Positions 44,101 to 56,357 of a stretch of DNA of 64,000 nucleotides are shown piece by piece (position 1 is the first letter of the stretch; each line of letters opens with the position of its first letter). Source of the DNA: Pagrus major (lineage: Eukaryota; Chordata; Actinopteri; Spariformes; Sparidae); contig NC_133227.1 in the NCBI RefSeq assembly GCF_040436345.1, positions 19,478,671 to 19,542,670 on the forward strand. The letters are read 5' to 3'. A program made the translations under genes and the position numbers. The notes beneath the pieces are model-generated. The model worked only from the letters and a program-made list of their open reading frames with translations, was not told the DNA's origin and ran no database searches.

Positions 44101-47100
44101 TCTTCCTTTCAGGAGACCAAGCACACGCCCATATCATTTATTATTTATCGATTCCTTCTGAAGTACATACCTCCTAATAGCTAAAGCCTAAACTCTAAAA
44201 TGCGGTCGTTGAGATACACTTAGACGTTCAGAGCAGCTTTAACTCGTTCTAAATGCAAGCTGAAAACTGTAAATGCTTGGAATCCTGTCCGTATTCACTA
44301 AACTCTTAATTTTTCTGTAAACTGGAAAAAAAGACAGCACAGACACACTTTCTGTTTATGAAACTTCAACATCAGATGACACTACAGAAGACAATCTACA
44401 CAGACAACCTTAACTTTCAATAGCCTTCATTTCATACTCACTCACTGCACAGCACCTGGCAGATTAGGATTGACAACTTGTACAAAGCTCCCTGTTGCAT
44501 GCCAAGTTGTGGCCCCTCGAGAGTGCCACAGGAATTACGTTCTGTCATCAATGGTGGTGATGTTAGATAGTATTATTAGTTTCATTGGATGACTCTGGAG
44601 TTTATTGCCAAATTAAAATGGATAAGCCACCATGGAAAACCCTGTGGTTTCAGGAAATATGGATCGGGGACAGATAAATTAATCTGCTTTATCTGCAAAC
44701 CGCTGAATTTGGTGCTCAAGAAATTGTAATGTTAAATGTCATCATGAGACCAATAACAAATCCTACAACAAGTTCAAGGGATTACCTGTGCAGGCCCCAA
44801 AACATATGCTGGCTCCCTGAATAGCATCTCTAATGTAACCTGTAAATATGTGCGGCCATCTCACAATCTCAGTTAGGGCCAAAGACACATTAGCTTGAGG
44901 CAAATGTTTTCTAAAGTGGTCTGTACATTAACTGACGGACGGCTCTCTCCTTCACCCAGAAAGCAATATGAACTCTTTCTACACCTGCTTGAACTTTCGG
45001 CTTTGTCATGAGGTTTGCTTCCACTTTTCAAGTTAGAGAAATTTGGAGGCTGTTCTGAAACTATTCACCGAAATCTCTCAGTGTCTGTGCAGTTGACGCA
45101 TCATGATTCTTTTTCTATTTATAACATCTTTATCTAATGGTTGCCAAAACAGCATTTTTAAAATGTCACTGCAGAAATTCACAATTTCAAAGATTTCACT
45201 TCTTTTGTTGTTGCTTTCTGATGAGTTTTAACAACAATAACTGTTTTAAATTGTCTCTAGCTGTGAGTAGCTAATTCATTTTCTTTTGACTAATGCATTG
45301 TTGGACAATAATGTCCATCAACATGGGGCTGCAGCTAACAATTACTTTCATTATTGATTAATCTGCTGTTTAATATGTCTTGCTTTTGTCCCACCAACAA
45401 TCCAAAAGCCCAAACATAATCAATTTACTTACAAGTATGATGAAAAGCATCAAATCCTGATGTCTAAGAAGCAGGAACCTGCAAATATTTGACATTTTTT
45501 CTTTTTTTGCATGGACTAAATCAGTTGCTCGATAGCGAGATAAATTCTTAGTCGATCAAGTTTTTATTCTGCATCTTGAAAGTTTGGAAACAAGATTGCG
45601 ATGAAGATGACCAAAACAGGGATTCATTTCGTATCGTGGATCATGTCCTGCAGCTGCTCCATTTGAAAATGAGAAAAAAACATTTCAATGGATTTTAGTT
45701 TTTGAGCCATGATAAAGCCCAAAATGTGGCCTGCAACAGAATAGGTAAGCCTTGTTTTTAGCCTAGCTGATTGCCGGAAAAGCCTTTTGCTAAGTTGTAA
45801 AATTATAAATCTTGTCGAAAAGGTGAAGTTTTACGACTGTCTCAAAATTAATCTTATTAAAATTCATTTGAATTCACAACACATTCTGCTTTTAAGGTAC
45901 CGAAATGTGGCACAGGTTGATCTACCGTGGCACTCTAGGTATCATTAGTCCATAAAACAGGTTTTCCAAAAATTGTGAATTCAGTCATTAATTTGCACAG
46001 AAAATATTATGTTAATGAGTCCGGTAGTGTGCAAGACTAGCTGTGGACAGATGGACACACGTACACACGCACATGGCCAAACCCAAGATTCCCTCCAGGC
46101 TTAAAAAGAAAAGAGAACTTCATGCATATCAAAACTAGCACAGAAAACAAGAACTACAGCCGAGTTCCTGAGTAGCTCTAGAGAATTTGGGAAGAGGGAG
46201 TTGAAATTCTTGAGGTGGTAATCATCAACTGCATGTCCTACATAAAGTCCACCCAGCGGTATTTCATGGGGAGTAAAACACTATGAGGTATCTACTACGT
46301 CTACCACTGTGGAAATGTGTGTTACCGTGCGGCAGTGTGATGCTGGCCCCATCGAGGATGGCCTGAGCCAGCAGGTGGTCATTGCTCTCAAAGGCGCTGG
46401 CCGCAGCCCGCAGCGCATCCCAGATCTCCTTCCGGCCCTCGAATGCTGGCGCCGTATCCCAGAACTCATCTCTCTTACTGCGCAGCTGGCCTTCAGTCAT
46501 CGGGTAGTCACTTTTCCATTTAGGCCGCTCTCTCTTCAGGGGCTGGTTACGCCCTAGAGCCACTGGGAGGGGAGACGAAGAGAGTGAGGAGAGAAGGGAT
46601 GGAGAGAGAAGAAAGATAGAGGAAGGCAGAAGGGGGGATGGGGAGATGGAGAGGAAGCAGACAGGAAAGATGGAAAAAGACAGAGAATGAAAGTGAGGGT
46701 GGAGCAAGTAGAAGGATGTGAGAAAAGAAAGAAACATGGTGATGTAGGGAAGAGAAAGAGGGAATAGAAAGAGTTGGGATGAGTCTTTTAAGATTACTCA
46801 AGTATACAACTAAACTCAGGTTACAGATTAAACATAAACCTACACCATCTTGTGTTATATACATGGAGCACACACACACCGAAGCACAACTGAAGCTCGA
46901 AGTATTATGTTACTAAACCCAGTTAAAATGTCCGGGTTATAGCATCTACGGTGCTCCATCTGCAGCAGAATGGCTGATTAATAACACCATCTGGATCAAC
47001 ACCGAAAGGGACGATAGGTACAGGACAGCCTCCATGAGTGTATGTGGTTGTGTGTGTGTGGTGTACGTGCAACACACAGACAGGGAGAGGAGAGAGGAGG

Positions 47101-50100
47101 ATGGCAGATCAAGGTGTTGAGTTACACCTGCTGCTGGTACACATGTTCCCTGATGATCACATGGCACACTCTGATAACACCAACCTTCAACTGGCTGTTT
47201 GTAGTAAATAAGACCTCTAACTCACTGTTTACACTCAACTTTTTTCCCTCCGTTTGGTTGTGTATGATGCCACAGGTCACGTGTATACACAATTTTCACA
47301 CTGAAAGAGTATTCTCTTTTTTAACGACACCAACAAGATCGGATGAAAGTTTAATGGTGCCTGTGCGGAAATTTAGATGTTGCAGCAGTGAACTCGAACA
47401 AATATATATATAATATAATGACATATAAATATTAAAAAATGGGTTTGGTCCTGCTTGCACTTTAAGTTTTCAGATGGTTCAGAATACTGCAGCTAGAAAG
47501 TAAAACCAGAAAATTTGATTATATTACACCAATCTTAGCTGTATAATAATAGTTTCCTATTCCTATTCCTATTCCTCGTGCAATAAGCTTTCACAATAAA
47601 GGGTTCCTGTTCGTCCCAACAGTTAAAAAGAAGTCAGCTGGCTGCAAAGTTTTTTTTGGTTTTGTTTTCAATCATGCTTTCCCCTCTAGAACAGGGGTGC
47701 CAAAACTTTTTCCCTTGGAGGGCCAAAACTGAAACTTAATGGTGGACCACAGGCCAAAAACAAGTACCTATTGAGATCAGATGCAAAATGGCATTACACA
47801 GAAGCCTTCAGAGGCAAGTGAGGAAAAAAAGTCCTGGTGATCCATTTTTTCTCTCCTGTATATATGACTTAAGTTATTGTTTTTCAATCTTGGTCCTAGG
47901 CCCCCCTGTCCTTAATCAGGTGTGCTGGGGCAGGGGAACATCTAAAACATGCAGGAGGTGATGTCTTACCCGAATAATCTTATTTCTTTTTCTTTTTTTT
48001 CCACTTGCCTCTCTGGCTTTCTGTAGTACTCGAACCCCAAGTTTCCTGGATTGCCTGTCTACGTGCACAATGTGTCACTCTGGCCTCCGCACTCAGATTA
48101 TAATAATTAAAACATACTTAAATAAATAAAACAACATAAACAGTAATTTTCTTTTTCCCACAAGAAACATCTGGTGGGCCAAAACAAACCTCATGGAGCA
48201 CTTTGGGCAGTCCTGCTCTAGAATAACCTCCCTGCTGACATCAGACAATCAGACTCTATTGAGGCCTTTAAATCCAAATTTGTCCAACTTTTAATTAGTC
48301 CTTATTCTTCAGTTAGCTCGGCAGTCGCACCAGTCACTATTACGTCCTCCAGTGGGTCGGTCTCAGTCTCAATAAATCTCTTAACCTTAGTATTTATTGT
48401 TCATGCCGGCCCTGCCGCCGAGAACACAACAAACAATCTGTAAACTTCTTACTAACACCCCATTTCTCTAACTTCTGTTCTTTCCGTTTCCCCCAAGCTG
48501 TAGGCTGTTTCCGTCTCTCCTCCTCCTCGTCCTCTCTTTTCACTCGGGCTCTTCTCTGCTGGATGGGCAGCTGCCCGGGAACCTCTCTCTATCTCCTGGC
48601 TGTCGGTGCCTCACATATGCGGCATCTGGATCATCGTCCCCTTAGGGCCTCCTCATGTACTTTTCTTATTAAAATCTGTCTATATTCTGATTTTTTTTTG
48701 TGTGGCGTGTCCTCTTCCAGGTCACCATGGACGAGAGGAGGTCATGTGCCTGCTCAGTCGTCTCCCTCGGCCCACACCCTTCACATATATTTTATAATCT
48801 ATTTGTATCAGATATGTTGTCATTGTAATCTACATACTCATACAAATACAAAATCTATTGCATGTCTGTTCCTCCTGGGAGAGGGATCCCTCCTCTGTGG
48901 CTCTTCCTGAGGTTTCTTTCATTGTTTTTCCCGGTAGAAGGGTTTTTTTGGGGGAGTTTTTCCTTACTCAAAACGAGGGTCTAAGAACAGAGGGTGTCGT
49001 ACACTGTACAGACTGTAACGCCTACTGAGGCAATGAAACTGAACTGAAACTGAATGCAGTACAGCATGCAGTGATCTGCCAGAAATACCTGCCTGCAATT
49101 CCTGTGTGTGTACTTGTGTGTTGTGTCCAGCTTGACTGCTTGGCCCACTTTTCAGCTCATCTGTCTACCGATACTTTACCTTCACACACTAGCCTACTTG
49201 CCTGTCTTTCAGTAATTCCCAGAAACCCTGAGGGATGTATGTAGGCCAGTACGTGTTAAAGGCAGTTTTATACTAAAATATCAGTTTGCTTGAACGAGGA
49301 AAGTCTAGTTATGACACCTGCTGTGGGGAAAACAGATACATTTACATGTGTTCAGGTCTAATTGCTTTGTCTCTGTCATCACCAAGCAAGGTGTCAAATA
49401 ACAGCTGCTTGTTTGTATCTGTTTTAACACTGCGTAGCTTCTTGTTACCACACACACACACACACACACACACTCCTTCACAGATAACGGGATCTCTGAA
49501 ACCTGTTTATGTCACATCTACAAGTCTGAGAGGTAGTTGAACAAGTCAAGACAGCAGTAAGGGCAAAAAAGACGACTACGAAACCAGGATATATATCTCA
49601 GCTAGGGACTGGACAATAAAAGGATCGCAATAAAAAAAAACTCACAATAAATTGATCATGGTGAATTTCATTACTAGGATGATAGTGAATCGAGATACTA
49701 ATTCAAGAATCTCTTTATTGTTTTTCGCTAAATAAAGATGTGCGCTCTCTGTGATGCAATAACATATTTGTTTCCTGAAAAATGTGAGGTTAAAGTGTTT
49801 CTAGTATGTTCTAGTGCAAAAAAGGAGTTTAATGCCTAACAGGATATATAACTCATCATCTCTAGTCCGCCCCCACCCCATCTCTCTATCTCTCAATCTG
49901 TGATTAAAATAACTCACGGGCCAGACCAGACAACCAGGAAACTACAGTACAGACTTGTGTAATACCTCAGCTTGATAAAAATCTCTACAAACTGGGTGTT
50001 GAGATTCATAACACAATGGCATTATTTTGCATGCTTTCAAACTACCTGTGCCAGTTGTTGTGCAAGCTCACACCAGATTTCACTCAAAACATCTTCATGG

Positions 50101-52074
50101 CTTTAATCACCAGAAAGTAATTGATACACTACTAAAAAAATAGGGATGGAAGATGTGGATTCTTTCCAGCTGATACCAATAACTGATAATGACCTGCCTC
50201 TCATCACAGATACCGATAAGATCACCAATAATTTCATATATCTATATTTTCAGAAGAAGTCCCTAACCTGTAGTTGACACACTAAGGGTAACAAAGGCTA
50301 AGATGTAGCGAGCAAAGGTGGATGATTTAATATTCAATCGCCCTAAGATTCATTGTGTTAAACTTGTACACTTTGTCCGTCCTCTCCAAACACTTGCAAA
50401 ACATAACAAGTTACAATCGTGTCGTCTCCCAAACTTGTAAGAAAAACGTCCACAACGGCAACGACATGTGTGGCTCTTGTCTACATTGTGCGGCTCTACA
50501 CAGTTGCAGCAGCGCTACATCATGAGAATGACAACTAACTTTGAAGTTGCATACTGCCACCTACTGTGTGTAGACGCTGCACTTGTTAAGTCAACTAAAG
50601 CAGTAGGGGTCGACCGATATTGCTTTTTCAGGGCGGATACCGATACGGATTTTTAGAAATCAAGGAGACTGAAAACCAATATTTGGGACAGATATTCATT
50701 TTGCAGTAAAAATGACATTTTTGTGTCAATTTTTGAACAACCAGTGATAAAATACACCGACAAGTACACACAATTTACTCAAGTACTGTTCTTAAGTACA
50801 CATTTCAGGTACTTTACATGAGTATTTCCATTTTCTGATATTGTTGAAGGCAGGACATTGTGTGAAAGGATGCTGCATCAGAGCCAAAGTAACACATTTT
50901 CAATTCAGTTTGTTTTATCTGCAATCTGACAGAAAAATCATAGATACCATTAATCGGAAAAATGCTGAATTTCAAACGGATTATCAGCCAGGGACGATAT
51001 TCGGTCTACCCCTAGTGCTTGAGTTAATTGTACTGATTTTCCTTTTCACTGCAAATGAATATCGGTTATCGGCGTCCTTGATTTCTAATAATCAGTATCG
51101 GCCCTGAAAAAGCCATATCGGTCGACCCCTACACTGACCAGATTTCATGCAAAACATCTCCATGGCTTTAATCACCAGAAAATGACTGACGTACAACTAA
51201 AAATAGCCTTTTTTTATAATCACATTTTCATTCACAAAGCCGCACTTAAAATGGCATCGCTTGACTTATCATGCCCCATAACCTCAGGCATTACATGCAC
51301 TTCTGTTTATTACTCAATTAATACAACAAACCTAATGTGCTGGACTGATGTCTGATGCATCCTTCTCTCAGGCTTTGTTCACCAAATAACTATCAAAAAA
51401 AAAACACACTTTCCTTATCATGCAGCAGCCTTTAAGTTTTGACACCTCCTCTTGTTTCCTCCCCCAACACTTCCCCAGCTCCTAACATGCTCCAGTACAC
51501 CTCGCCTATTATACAGAACAGTCAGTAAAAAACAAAAGCCTGGCGTGAAATGTAAATGCAGCTTGTGTTGAGCTTACATAACTTATAAATAGACGGAGAC
51601 GTGATGAAAATCAGACTGTATCACTCCACTGCGTTTCCTTGCATGCCACTGCCGTCTGTGACCCATATTTGTTATGCAGAAAAGCTAGCAAGCTAACTGG
51701 CAGTATGCTACGTTTTAGCCGGTTAGCATAGTCAACAGCAAAGAACAAAGGGAGGCAGCGTCGCACAGTAAATATATCCCGGGTTAGAAAGTACGGACGA
51801 GGCGTCATTTCTTCCCCTCCTAGGCCCGCTGTGTGGAGCAAGGTACCCGGGAGGGCTGCCGTGTCTGTCTCCGGCTCTGTCTGGCTCGGATATAAAAGGG
51901 AAGCGAAGGAGACCTCCAGCCAGGACAACATGCAGAAAGCCCGGAGGAAGCCCCCCCACTGGAAAAGACGAGCTTGTGGGCGCTAAAAGACGTCGACAAG
52001 TTACCTCCAGTGCCGTCCGAGTTCTCGTTTAGGCTGCCCGAGGAGTCGTGGTGGCTCCCCACACAGCCACCCAT
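37635..52074 (-). CDS. ubtd2: Ubiquitin domain-containing protein 2 (complete CDS, 3 coding exons)
   Basis: The coding exons, in transcript order, are 52074-52005, 46562-46326 and 38146-37635, joined in frame to 819 bp and 272 aa. UBTD2 (also called DC-UbP) is a cytosolic adaptor that links ubiquitin-conjugating and deubiquitinating enzymes. The start [20 protein letters not shown] matches human [20 protein letters not shown]; the Gly2 context suggests N-myristoylation. Residues about 25-125 are the UBTD N-terminal domain ([44 protein letters not shown]). Residues about 163-235 are the ubiquitin-like fold ([22 protein letters not shown]). The human protein is 234 aa; the extra length lies in a Gly/Ser/Asp linker (about 138-161) and a Pro-rich tail (236-272) that still ends in PTPVEN. 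UBTD1 starts differently, so it is excluded. Confidence 0.95.
38214..38536 (+). mobile_element. hAT-like MITE with 8-bp target duplication (copy 1)
   Basis: CTTTAAAC occurs at 38206-38213 and again at 38537-38544, an exact 8-bp duplication around the element. The left part (CAGGGGGCCAAACATTTTC, then GGGCCAAAACTGAAACTTAA) matches copy 2 at 47692. It lies 67 bp upstream of the ubtd2 exon 3 acceptor. Confidence 0.8.
38592..38775 (-). repeat. 184-bp inverted repeat, right copy
   Basis: Reverse complement of 34825-35008. It begins AACACTAAACACGTTAACTG and ends CCTTTTGACATCACA. The pair brackets ubtd2 exon 3 and its 3' UTR. Confidence 0.9.
41395..41690 (+). repeat. Dispersed repeat (GGATGAATCCTGCTGACTTT family)
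   Basis: The phrases GACTTTGGTGATCACCTGAC and GATAACCTGACTTTTCCTTT recur in tandem fashion, and a diverged copy is found at about 62080-62510. Non-coding. Confidence 0.55.
44560..45030. promoter_or_regulatory. Candidate conserved non-coding element in ubtd2 intron 2
   Basis: Non-repetitive AT-rich sequence without frame, having clustered motifs such as AAATTAATCTGC, TTTATCTGC and GATAAGCCACC. It lacks any element ends. Conservation is only suspected from its texture. Confidence 0.25.
45325..45570 (-). mobile_element. Dispersed element with GGGCTGCAGCTAAC end
   Basis: Same family as 5099-5376. Here the GGGCTGCAGCTAACAATTAC end is on the left, so the copy is inverted. Confidence 0.6.
46326..46562 (-). 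CDS. ubtd2: ubtd2 coding exon 2
   Basis: Encodes [20 protein letters not shown] to GASITLPH, the core of the UBTD domain. Acceptor CTCCCAG, donor GTAACA. The upstream intron is purine-rich on the plus strand, so the frame stays open past the true acceptor. Confidence 0.96.
47450..49045 (+). mobile_element. Decayed L2-type LINE, 3' part
   Basis: Plus-strand pieces translate to [10 protein letters not shown] and, in another frame, [11 protein letters not shown], which match the conserved QNAAAR...FDHITPVL region near the end of L2/CR1-type reverse transcriptases. After the nested insert the frame resumes as [20 protein letters not shown], the usual LWNNLP...FKS end. The untranslated tail then runs through GGATCCCTCCTCTGTGGCTC and GGGGGAGTTTTTCCTTACTC to GAGGCAATGAAACTGAACTG. 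Stops and frameshifts make it dead. Confidence 0.8.
47692..48215 (+). mobile_element. hAT-like MITE with 8-bp target duplication (copy 2), nested in the LINE
   Basis: CTCTAGAA is at 47684-47691 and again at 48216-48223. The element begins CAGGGGTGCC and ends GGGCAGTCCTG, whose complement CAGGACTGCCC is the matching inverted end. Removing the insert and one duplication rejoins the LINE reading frame. Confidence 0.9.
50604..51131. mobile_element. MITE with about 60-bp terminal inverted repeats
   Basis: The left end is TAGGGGTCGACCGATATTGC and the right end, reverse-complemented, is TAGGGGTCGACCGATATGGC. The match continues through TTTTTCAGGGC-GATAC to TTAGAAATCAAGGA, about 60 bp. The 528-bp interior is non-coding. 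The flanks CTAAAGCAG and CACTGACC do not show an obvious target duplication. Confidence 0.85.
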
Positions 52075-52440
52075 GGATGTTTCGGCAGAGCAGCCCGGGC
52101 TAGGTAGCTCACCCCCCGGCCCACAGCTAGAGCTACATCCACGAACACCCCCTCCCCTCTCTCTCTCTCTCTCTCTCGTCTTTCTCTCTTCCCCCCTCCG
52201 CTTTCCTTCTTTCCTTTCCTTCCCTTCCTCCTCGTCTCCTACCAGTCCTCTCCCTTTCCTCCTTTCCTTCCTTCCTCCCTACCCCCCTTCCCTCTCAGCG
52301 CTGACTGGACATCATCTTCTTCATCTGTGAGGAAGGCGGAGAAAAGAAAGACAGAAAGAAAGACAGAGAAGCTCCCATCGGAGAGCAAGGTGACCTAGAG
52401 AGGAGTGAAGGAGAGAACAAAGGAGAGGTGCACTGTAAAA
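51800..52440. promoter_or_regulatory. ubtd2: ubtd2 CpG-rich promoter/5' UTR region
   Basis: CpG frequency rises clearly around ubtd2 exon 1. Upstream (on the right) is a pyrimidine-rich stretch at 52148-52330, which is the probable 5' UTR or core promoter. Confidence 0.5.
52005..52074 (-). CDS. ubtd2: ubtd2 coding exon 1
   Basis: Encodes [20 protein letters not shown] then GTG, plus one base. Donor GTAACT. The upstream 5' UTR is purine-rich on this strand (about 52148-52330). Confidence 0.95.
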
Positions 52441-52566
52441 AAAACAAAGAAAGAAAGAGAGGATGCCATCTTCTTTTATTTGGGAGAGTAAATGTTTGCT
52501 TTAGACTTGAGACTCTGATGATGAGAGAAGTATTCTGACGTGTGCTCTTTTATTTTGTGTTCGCAG

Positions 52567-52665
52567 AAGCTGTCCTGAGGAAGGAACATCAAGTAACTAA
52601 TCCTTGAAAATGGAGCCAGAACATAAAAGAAGGCCTCCCGCTGTTACTGTTGGCCTCAGTGATAA
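52567..52665 (+). other. Candidate first coding exon of an unidentified gene
   Basis: An acceptor-like TGTTCGCAG precedes 52567, an ATG with a good context (GAAAATGG) is at 52610, and a GTGGGT donor follows 52665. The 18 codons read MEPEHKRRPPAVTVGLSD. Read through, the frame stops after 30 codons. I do not recognise the protein. It is head-to-head with ubtd2 and would share its CpG-rich region. Confidence 0.2.
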
Positions 52666-54009
52666 GTGGGTCATCTTTTCTCTTCTAGATATTAAAGGTT
52701 AAAGGTTCAGTTTATTGTCAACTGTAATTCCACATTATCGGCTCGCCTGTACCACCTTTGTTTGTTCACACAGAACCAAGCAGCGCCGGCACAAAATCGC
52801 TCCAGTGTGTCATTTCATACAGCATTCTGGCGTTGCAGAACCAAAAGAGGCGTGACGGTACACATCATGACGCTAAACATGTATCCGCCCACTGTTTATA
52901 ATCATGTGGATGCTGTTATAAAGTGTTGTGATCCTGACCCACCATGCATCGTGGAAAGTCACAAAGATACGTTTTTTGCATCACATAATCGCCATCAGTA
53001 AATAGTGGACCCTGTCTGGCTCTCACTCGCAGAGAGGGATGCTGTTTTCCAGGAGAAAAGTTCACTGAAGACTTGGTCGTTGACTGTCGCGGTGACCTTA
53101 TATCATTAAATTTGGTGATTTTTTTTCTATATATGTTACTACACACTACACAATAGTGGAAGGCGACAAAGACATTGTGAGTTACAGTTTTTTGCTCTGA
53201 ATCACTTCACATAATCACCGCCATTCAACTGCGGGAGCCGCCCGGCTCTGCTGCCGGGGACAGATGCTGTTTTCCAGACACAAATGTGACAAAGAGTCGG
53301 TAGGACAGACATGATGACAGCGACTTTTCCACGTATGAATTCGGTATTTTATATTTTTTAGAAGTTGCAGAAGAACCTGCTACCACATTACTGTTGTTTG
53401 GTCCTGTAATGTTGTTGAAGTGTGGGACATTTCTCTTTTATTTGATGAGTGAAGGATCTGTTTAGTTGTCAGACTGTGAACGCCATCAGACCGACCCTTG
53501 TACTGCGCTGCCTGCTTTCCCTTACACGCAGACGTCATCTCGCCTCTGTTGCAGCTCTATTACTGCGTCTGCTGGCAGATCAGAGATCCGAGTACACTTG
53601 ACCTCAAAGTCCAGTTCGTGTGATTAGTGTAAACACAAGTGTCCCCTAACCGTGCCTGGGCCGGCTTGAAAAGGTGGTCTCGAGTACGGTTCATATGTAC
53701 TTGGGTACGGATTGTATCAGGTGTAAAAGCGTGTCAGAGACAAGTGTTCACATCTTCTTCTTGTTCATATTAGTGGATTGCAAACCAACAAGGTCCATAT
53801 GCAAGTGATGTTCTGGACTGTTTTAATCACCCACTGTAGAGAACTTCCTGTCCTGGGCCGTGCACAAACCATGCCAGTTTGTGGTAAGTAGGTTTTCTGT
53901 GATGTAAATTCCCAGGAACCTAAAACTTTTCACCTCTGCTCCACTGACAGGATTGTGTGTCTTTGCCTCCTTTTTCTAAAATTAATAATCAGCTCTCAAC
54001 GTCGACCTA

Positions 54010-54527
54010 TTATGCTTTTTCTTTTTCTTCCTTTTCCTTCAGCGTTATATATTCTTGTACATGTAAAAAGATCTTGAAAGATATCAAGGTCAAAGTCTGC
54101 ACCAACAGAAGCTCCTCTCTCCCACAGAAAACACTGCTCCTGAAACGCCTCGTCAGTGGTACCGCCCTTAATCCTGTGACTTTGTGACATCACACTGCGT
54201 CAACATGTCACACATTTTCATAATTAATGCGTAGCGGCTGGTTTGGCATGTAAGAATTGATTTAGCACAGCTGCTCTGTTGTTGTTAGCAGTGCTGGGTC
54301 AGGCATCTTTGAGCTGACCAATCAGAGCAGACTGGGTATTCAGGAGGGGGTGTCTTAAAGAGACAGGAGCTCAAACAGAGCGTTTCAGACAGAGGGGGAT
54401 ACAGTGCTGCAGCACTAGACAGTATGAGAAAACTGATGTGTTTTTTGAGCATTAAAGCATGTTAACCTATTCTAGTACACCAAAATAAATTATCAACCTG
54501 AAAATTAGCATAACATGCCTCCTTTAA
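54010..54527. mobile_element. Dispersed non-coding element (ATTATGCTTTTTC ends)
   Basis: Left end CTATTATGCTTTTTC, right end AGCATAACATGCCTCCTTTA, and internal phrases CTCCCACAGAAAACACTGCT, ACCGCCCTTAATCCTGTGAC, AATCAGAGCAGACTGGG. A relative lies at about 35600-36075. Confidence 0.65.
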
Positions 54528-56357
54528 TGTTGATAAGCATCTCATTAACCTTGATAAGAACTCTGTTAGCAAATAAACTGTTAGCAAGTTTCTTTTATGT
54601 GCCTATTAGTGTCTCATAAGCAGAATTAAAGTGCGTAATTATACTATAACACTTGTAGTCTTATTAATGTTAATAAGCATCTTATAAGGTCTTAGAAGCA
54701 GCTTATTACCTACTAATTAACAGTCATTACAAGGACCTTAATATAAAGCATAACTGATTTGTTTATGTTTTGCAGATGAAAATGCAAATTTTACAACGGA
54801 CAAAGATACCGTTAAGTGACTAATTTGATTCTATTTCAGTCTCTCTCGCGGGGGAGGCTTTCTTAATTATACTCATAATAGTTTCTCTTCTCTTTTCTTC
54901 TCTTCTACTCGCTGTATTTCTGAATCCAAATGCTGCGATGTTACACCACATGAGCACACTCCTGCCTGTTCACTATCTTTAGGACTGTCCTAAACAGACT
55001 GAGTGTAACTTGACACACATTCACACACACACACAATCACACACAGAGTCACTCATGTGTTTATCCACACACACACACAACAGCAACAGGATAGCGAGGG
55101 TAATTTTACAACAAGGCTGTCTGGAATTACAAGTGTTTCCCATTACTAGGAACTGAAAGAAGACATATCAATGTAGGAGCGAGGTTACATGGAAACCCTC
55201 CTCTGATTGTCTGCATGACGTAATGTGATGTAACATGTTACCGATAATACACTTGGCATGTCACTGCATCTGTGATCAAGGTCACAGCAGGAGATTCAGC
55301 TGAATCTTCTATGTATGCGTAGACTCCTATTCATAATGCAAACATCCATTTCAGGATGTTTTGTTCAGGAGGTGCCACAGTACGTTGCCTGAGCAAAGTG
55401 ATTTTCTAGGAATGTTCCTGTTTTAGGGACGAAGTTTATGTAGAGATTACTAAGGCTGTTATACGTCACATAATCTCAAACCCACATTGTTATGTCCTTA
55501 AAAGGTTAAAAGGAAACTATAAATGTGGCTTATGGTTTCAATTAAAAACCTAGACTTAGAACTGTTTGTTCGCTGCAGCATTGTTAGATGCCACAGTACG
55601 CTGTGAAATGTTACCCACACTGTTCATTGCGAGAATAGGCTGTTCTTTTGTGACTACTACAGTGACCTCTAGTGACTGTTGTGGATGTAGTTTGATGTAA
55701 ATAACACACAAATCATTTAATTAAAACATTTTGTTGGCAGAAGGACTCGTGGCAGTTAAAGCAAGACATACTCTGGAGAGTGTCTTGGCTTGCGAAAACA
55801 CTATTGTGTAACTTTTCGAAACAGTTTGAATATTTTTGTCATGTTTCTAATTTAACTTCCTGGTTGAAAACATGAGATCCATTGGTAAGTGTGCTACCTG
55901 ATACCTGATTTCTGCAGACTTCCTTGTATGTTTTGAACAAGAATAAGACCAGTTTCCACGCCTTGTGTATCAATTACAAATATGTTATAAAAAACAGAAT
56001 TAAAAATAATGGAAGTTGTAATGGTATTGGTAATATATAGAAATATAATAATCAAATCGGAGAAGATTTTAACATGCAATCATATAGAGAACAGCATGAC
56101 AAAATATCATTGAGGTAGGGGAAAAAATGGAATAAGAATACAAAAACATTCATTAAGACAACTGCTTGACAATATAAATAAAGGCATTTAAATAAATCAA
56201 GTGCATTCTAAAATGTCCTTTGCATAGGTATAAAAAAGAACAACTACACAGTAATTATTAACATTTACAGTATTACAGTACGTATTAGTTGCAACTTTAC
56301 AATAAACAATTGCTTAAGCATTTAATTGTTTAACAGTGAAATAACTATAGTTAACTT

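Larger units (their letters stand above)
38147..46325 (-). other. ubtd2: ubtd2 intron 2 (8.2 kb)
   Basis: Contains a hAT-like element (38214-38536), the right copy of the 184-bp inverted pair (38592-38775), a run of 11 G at about 39543-39553, a repeat of the TTTGGTGATCACCTGACTTT family (about 41400-41690), a candidate conserved block (44560-45030) and a dispersed element (45325-45570). No additional gene is supported. Confidence 0.6.
46563..52004 (-). other. ubtd2: ubtd2 intron 1 (5.4 kb)
   Basis: Contains a purine-rich stretch (46563-46760), a decayed LINE (47450-49045) with a nested hAT-like element, an (AC)n run (about 49448-49474), a relic at about 50130-50230 and a long-TIR element (50604-51131). 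No gene apart from ubtd2. Confidence 0.65.

Noticed and set aside
46563-46737. Extension of ubtd2 exon 2 upstream ([12 protein letters not shown]...)
   Set aside because: It lies upstream of the CTCCCAG acceptor and reads purine/pyrimidine-rich intron; exon 1 joins precisely at 46562.
51611-51959. Minus-strand frames just below ubtd2 exon 1
   Set aside because: They lie in the ubtd2 intron after a good donor, with no family similarity and no support from splice phase.
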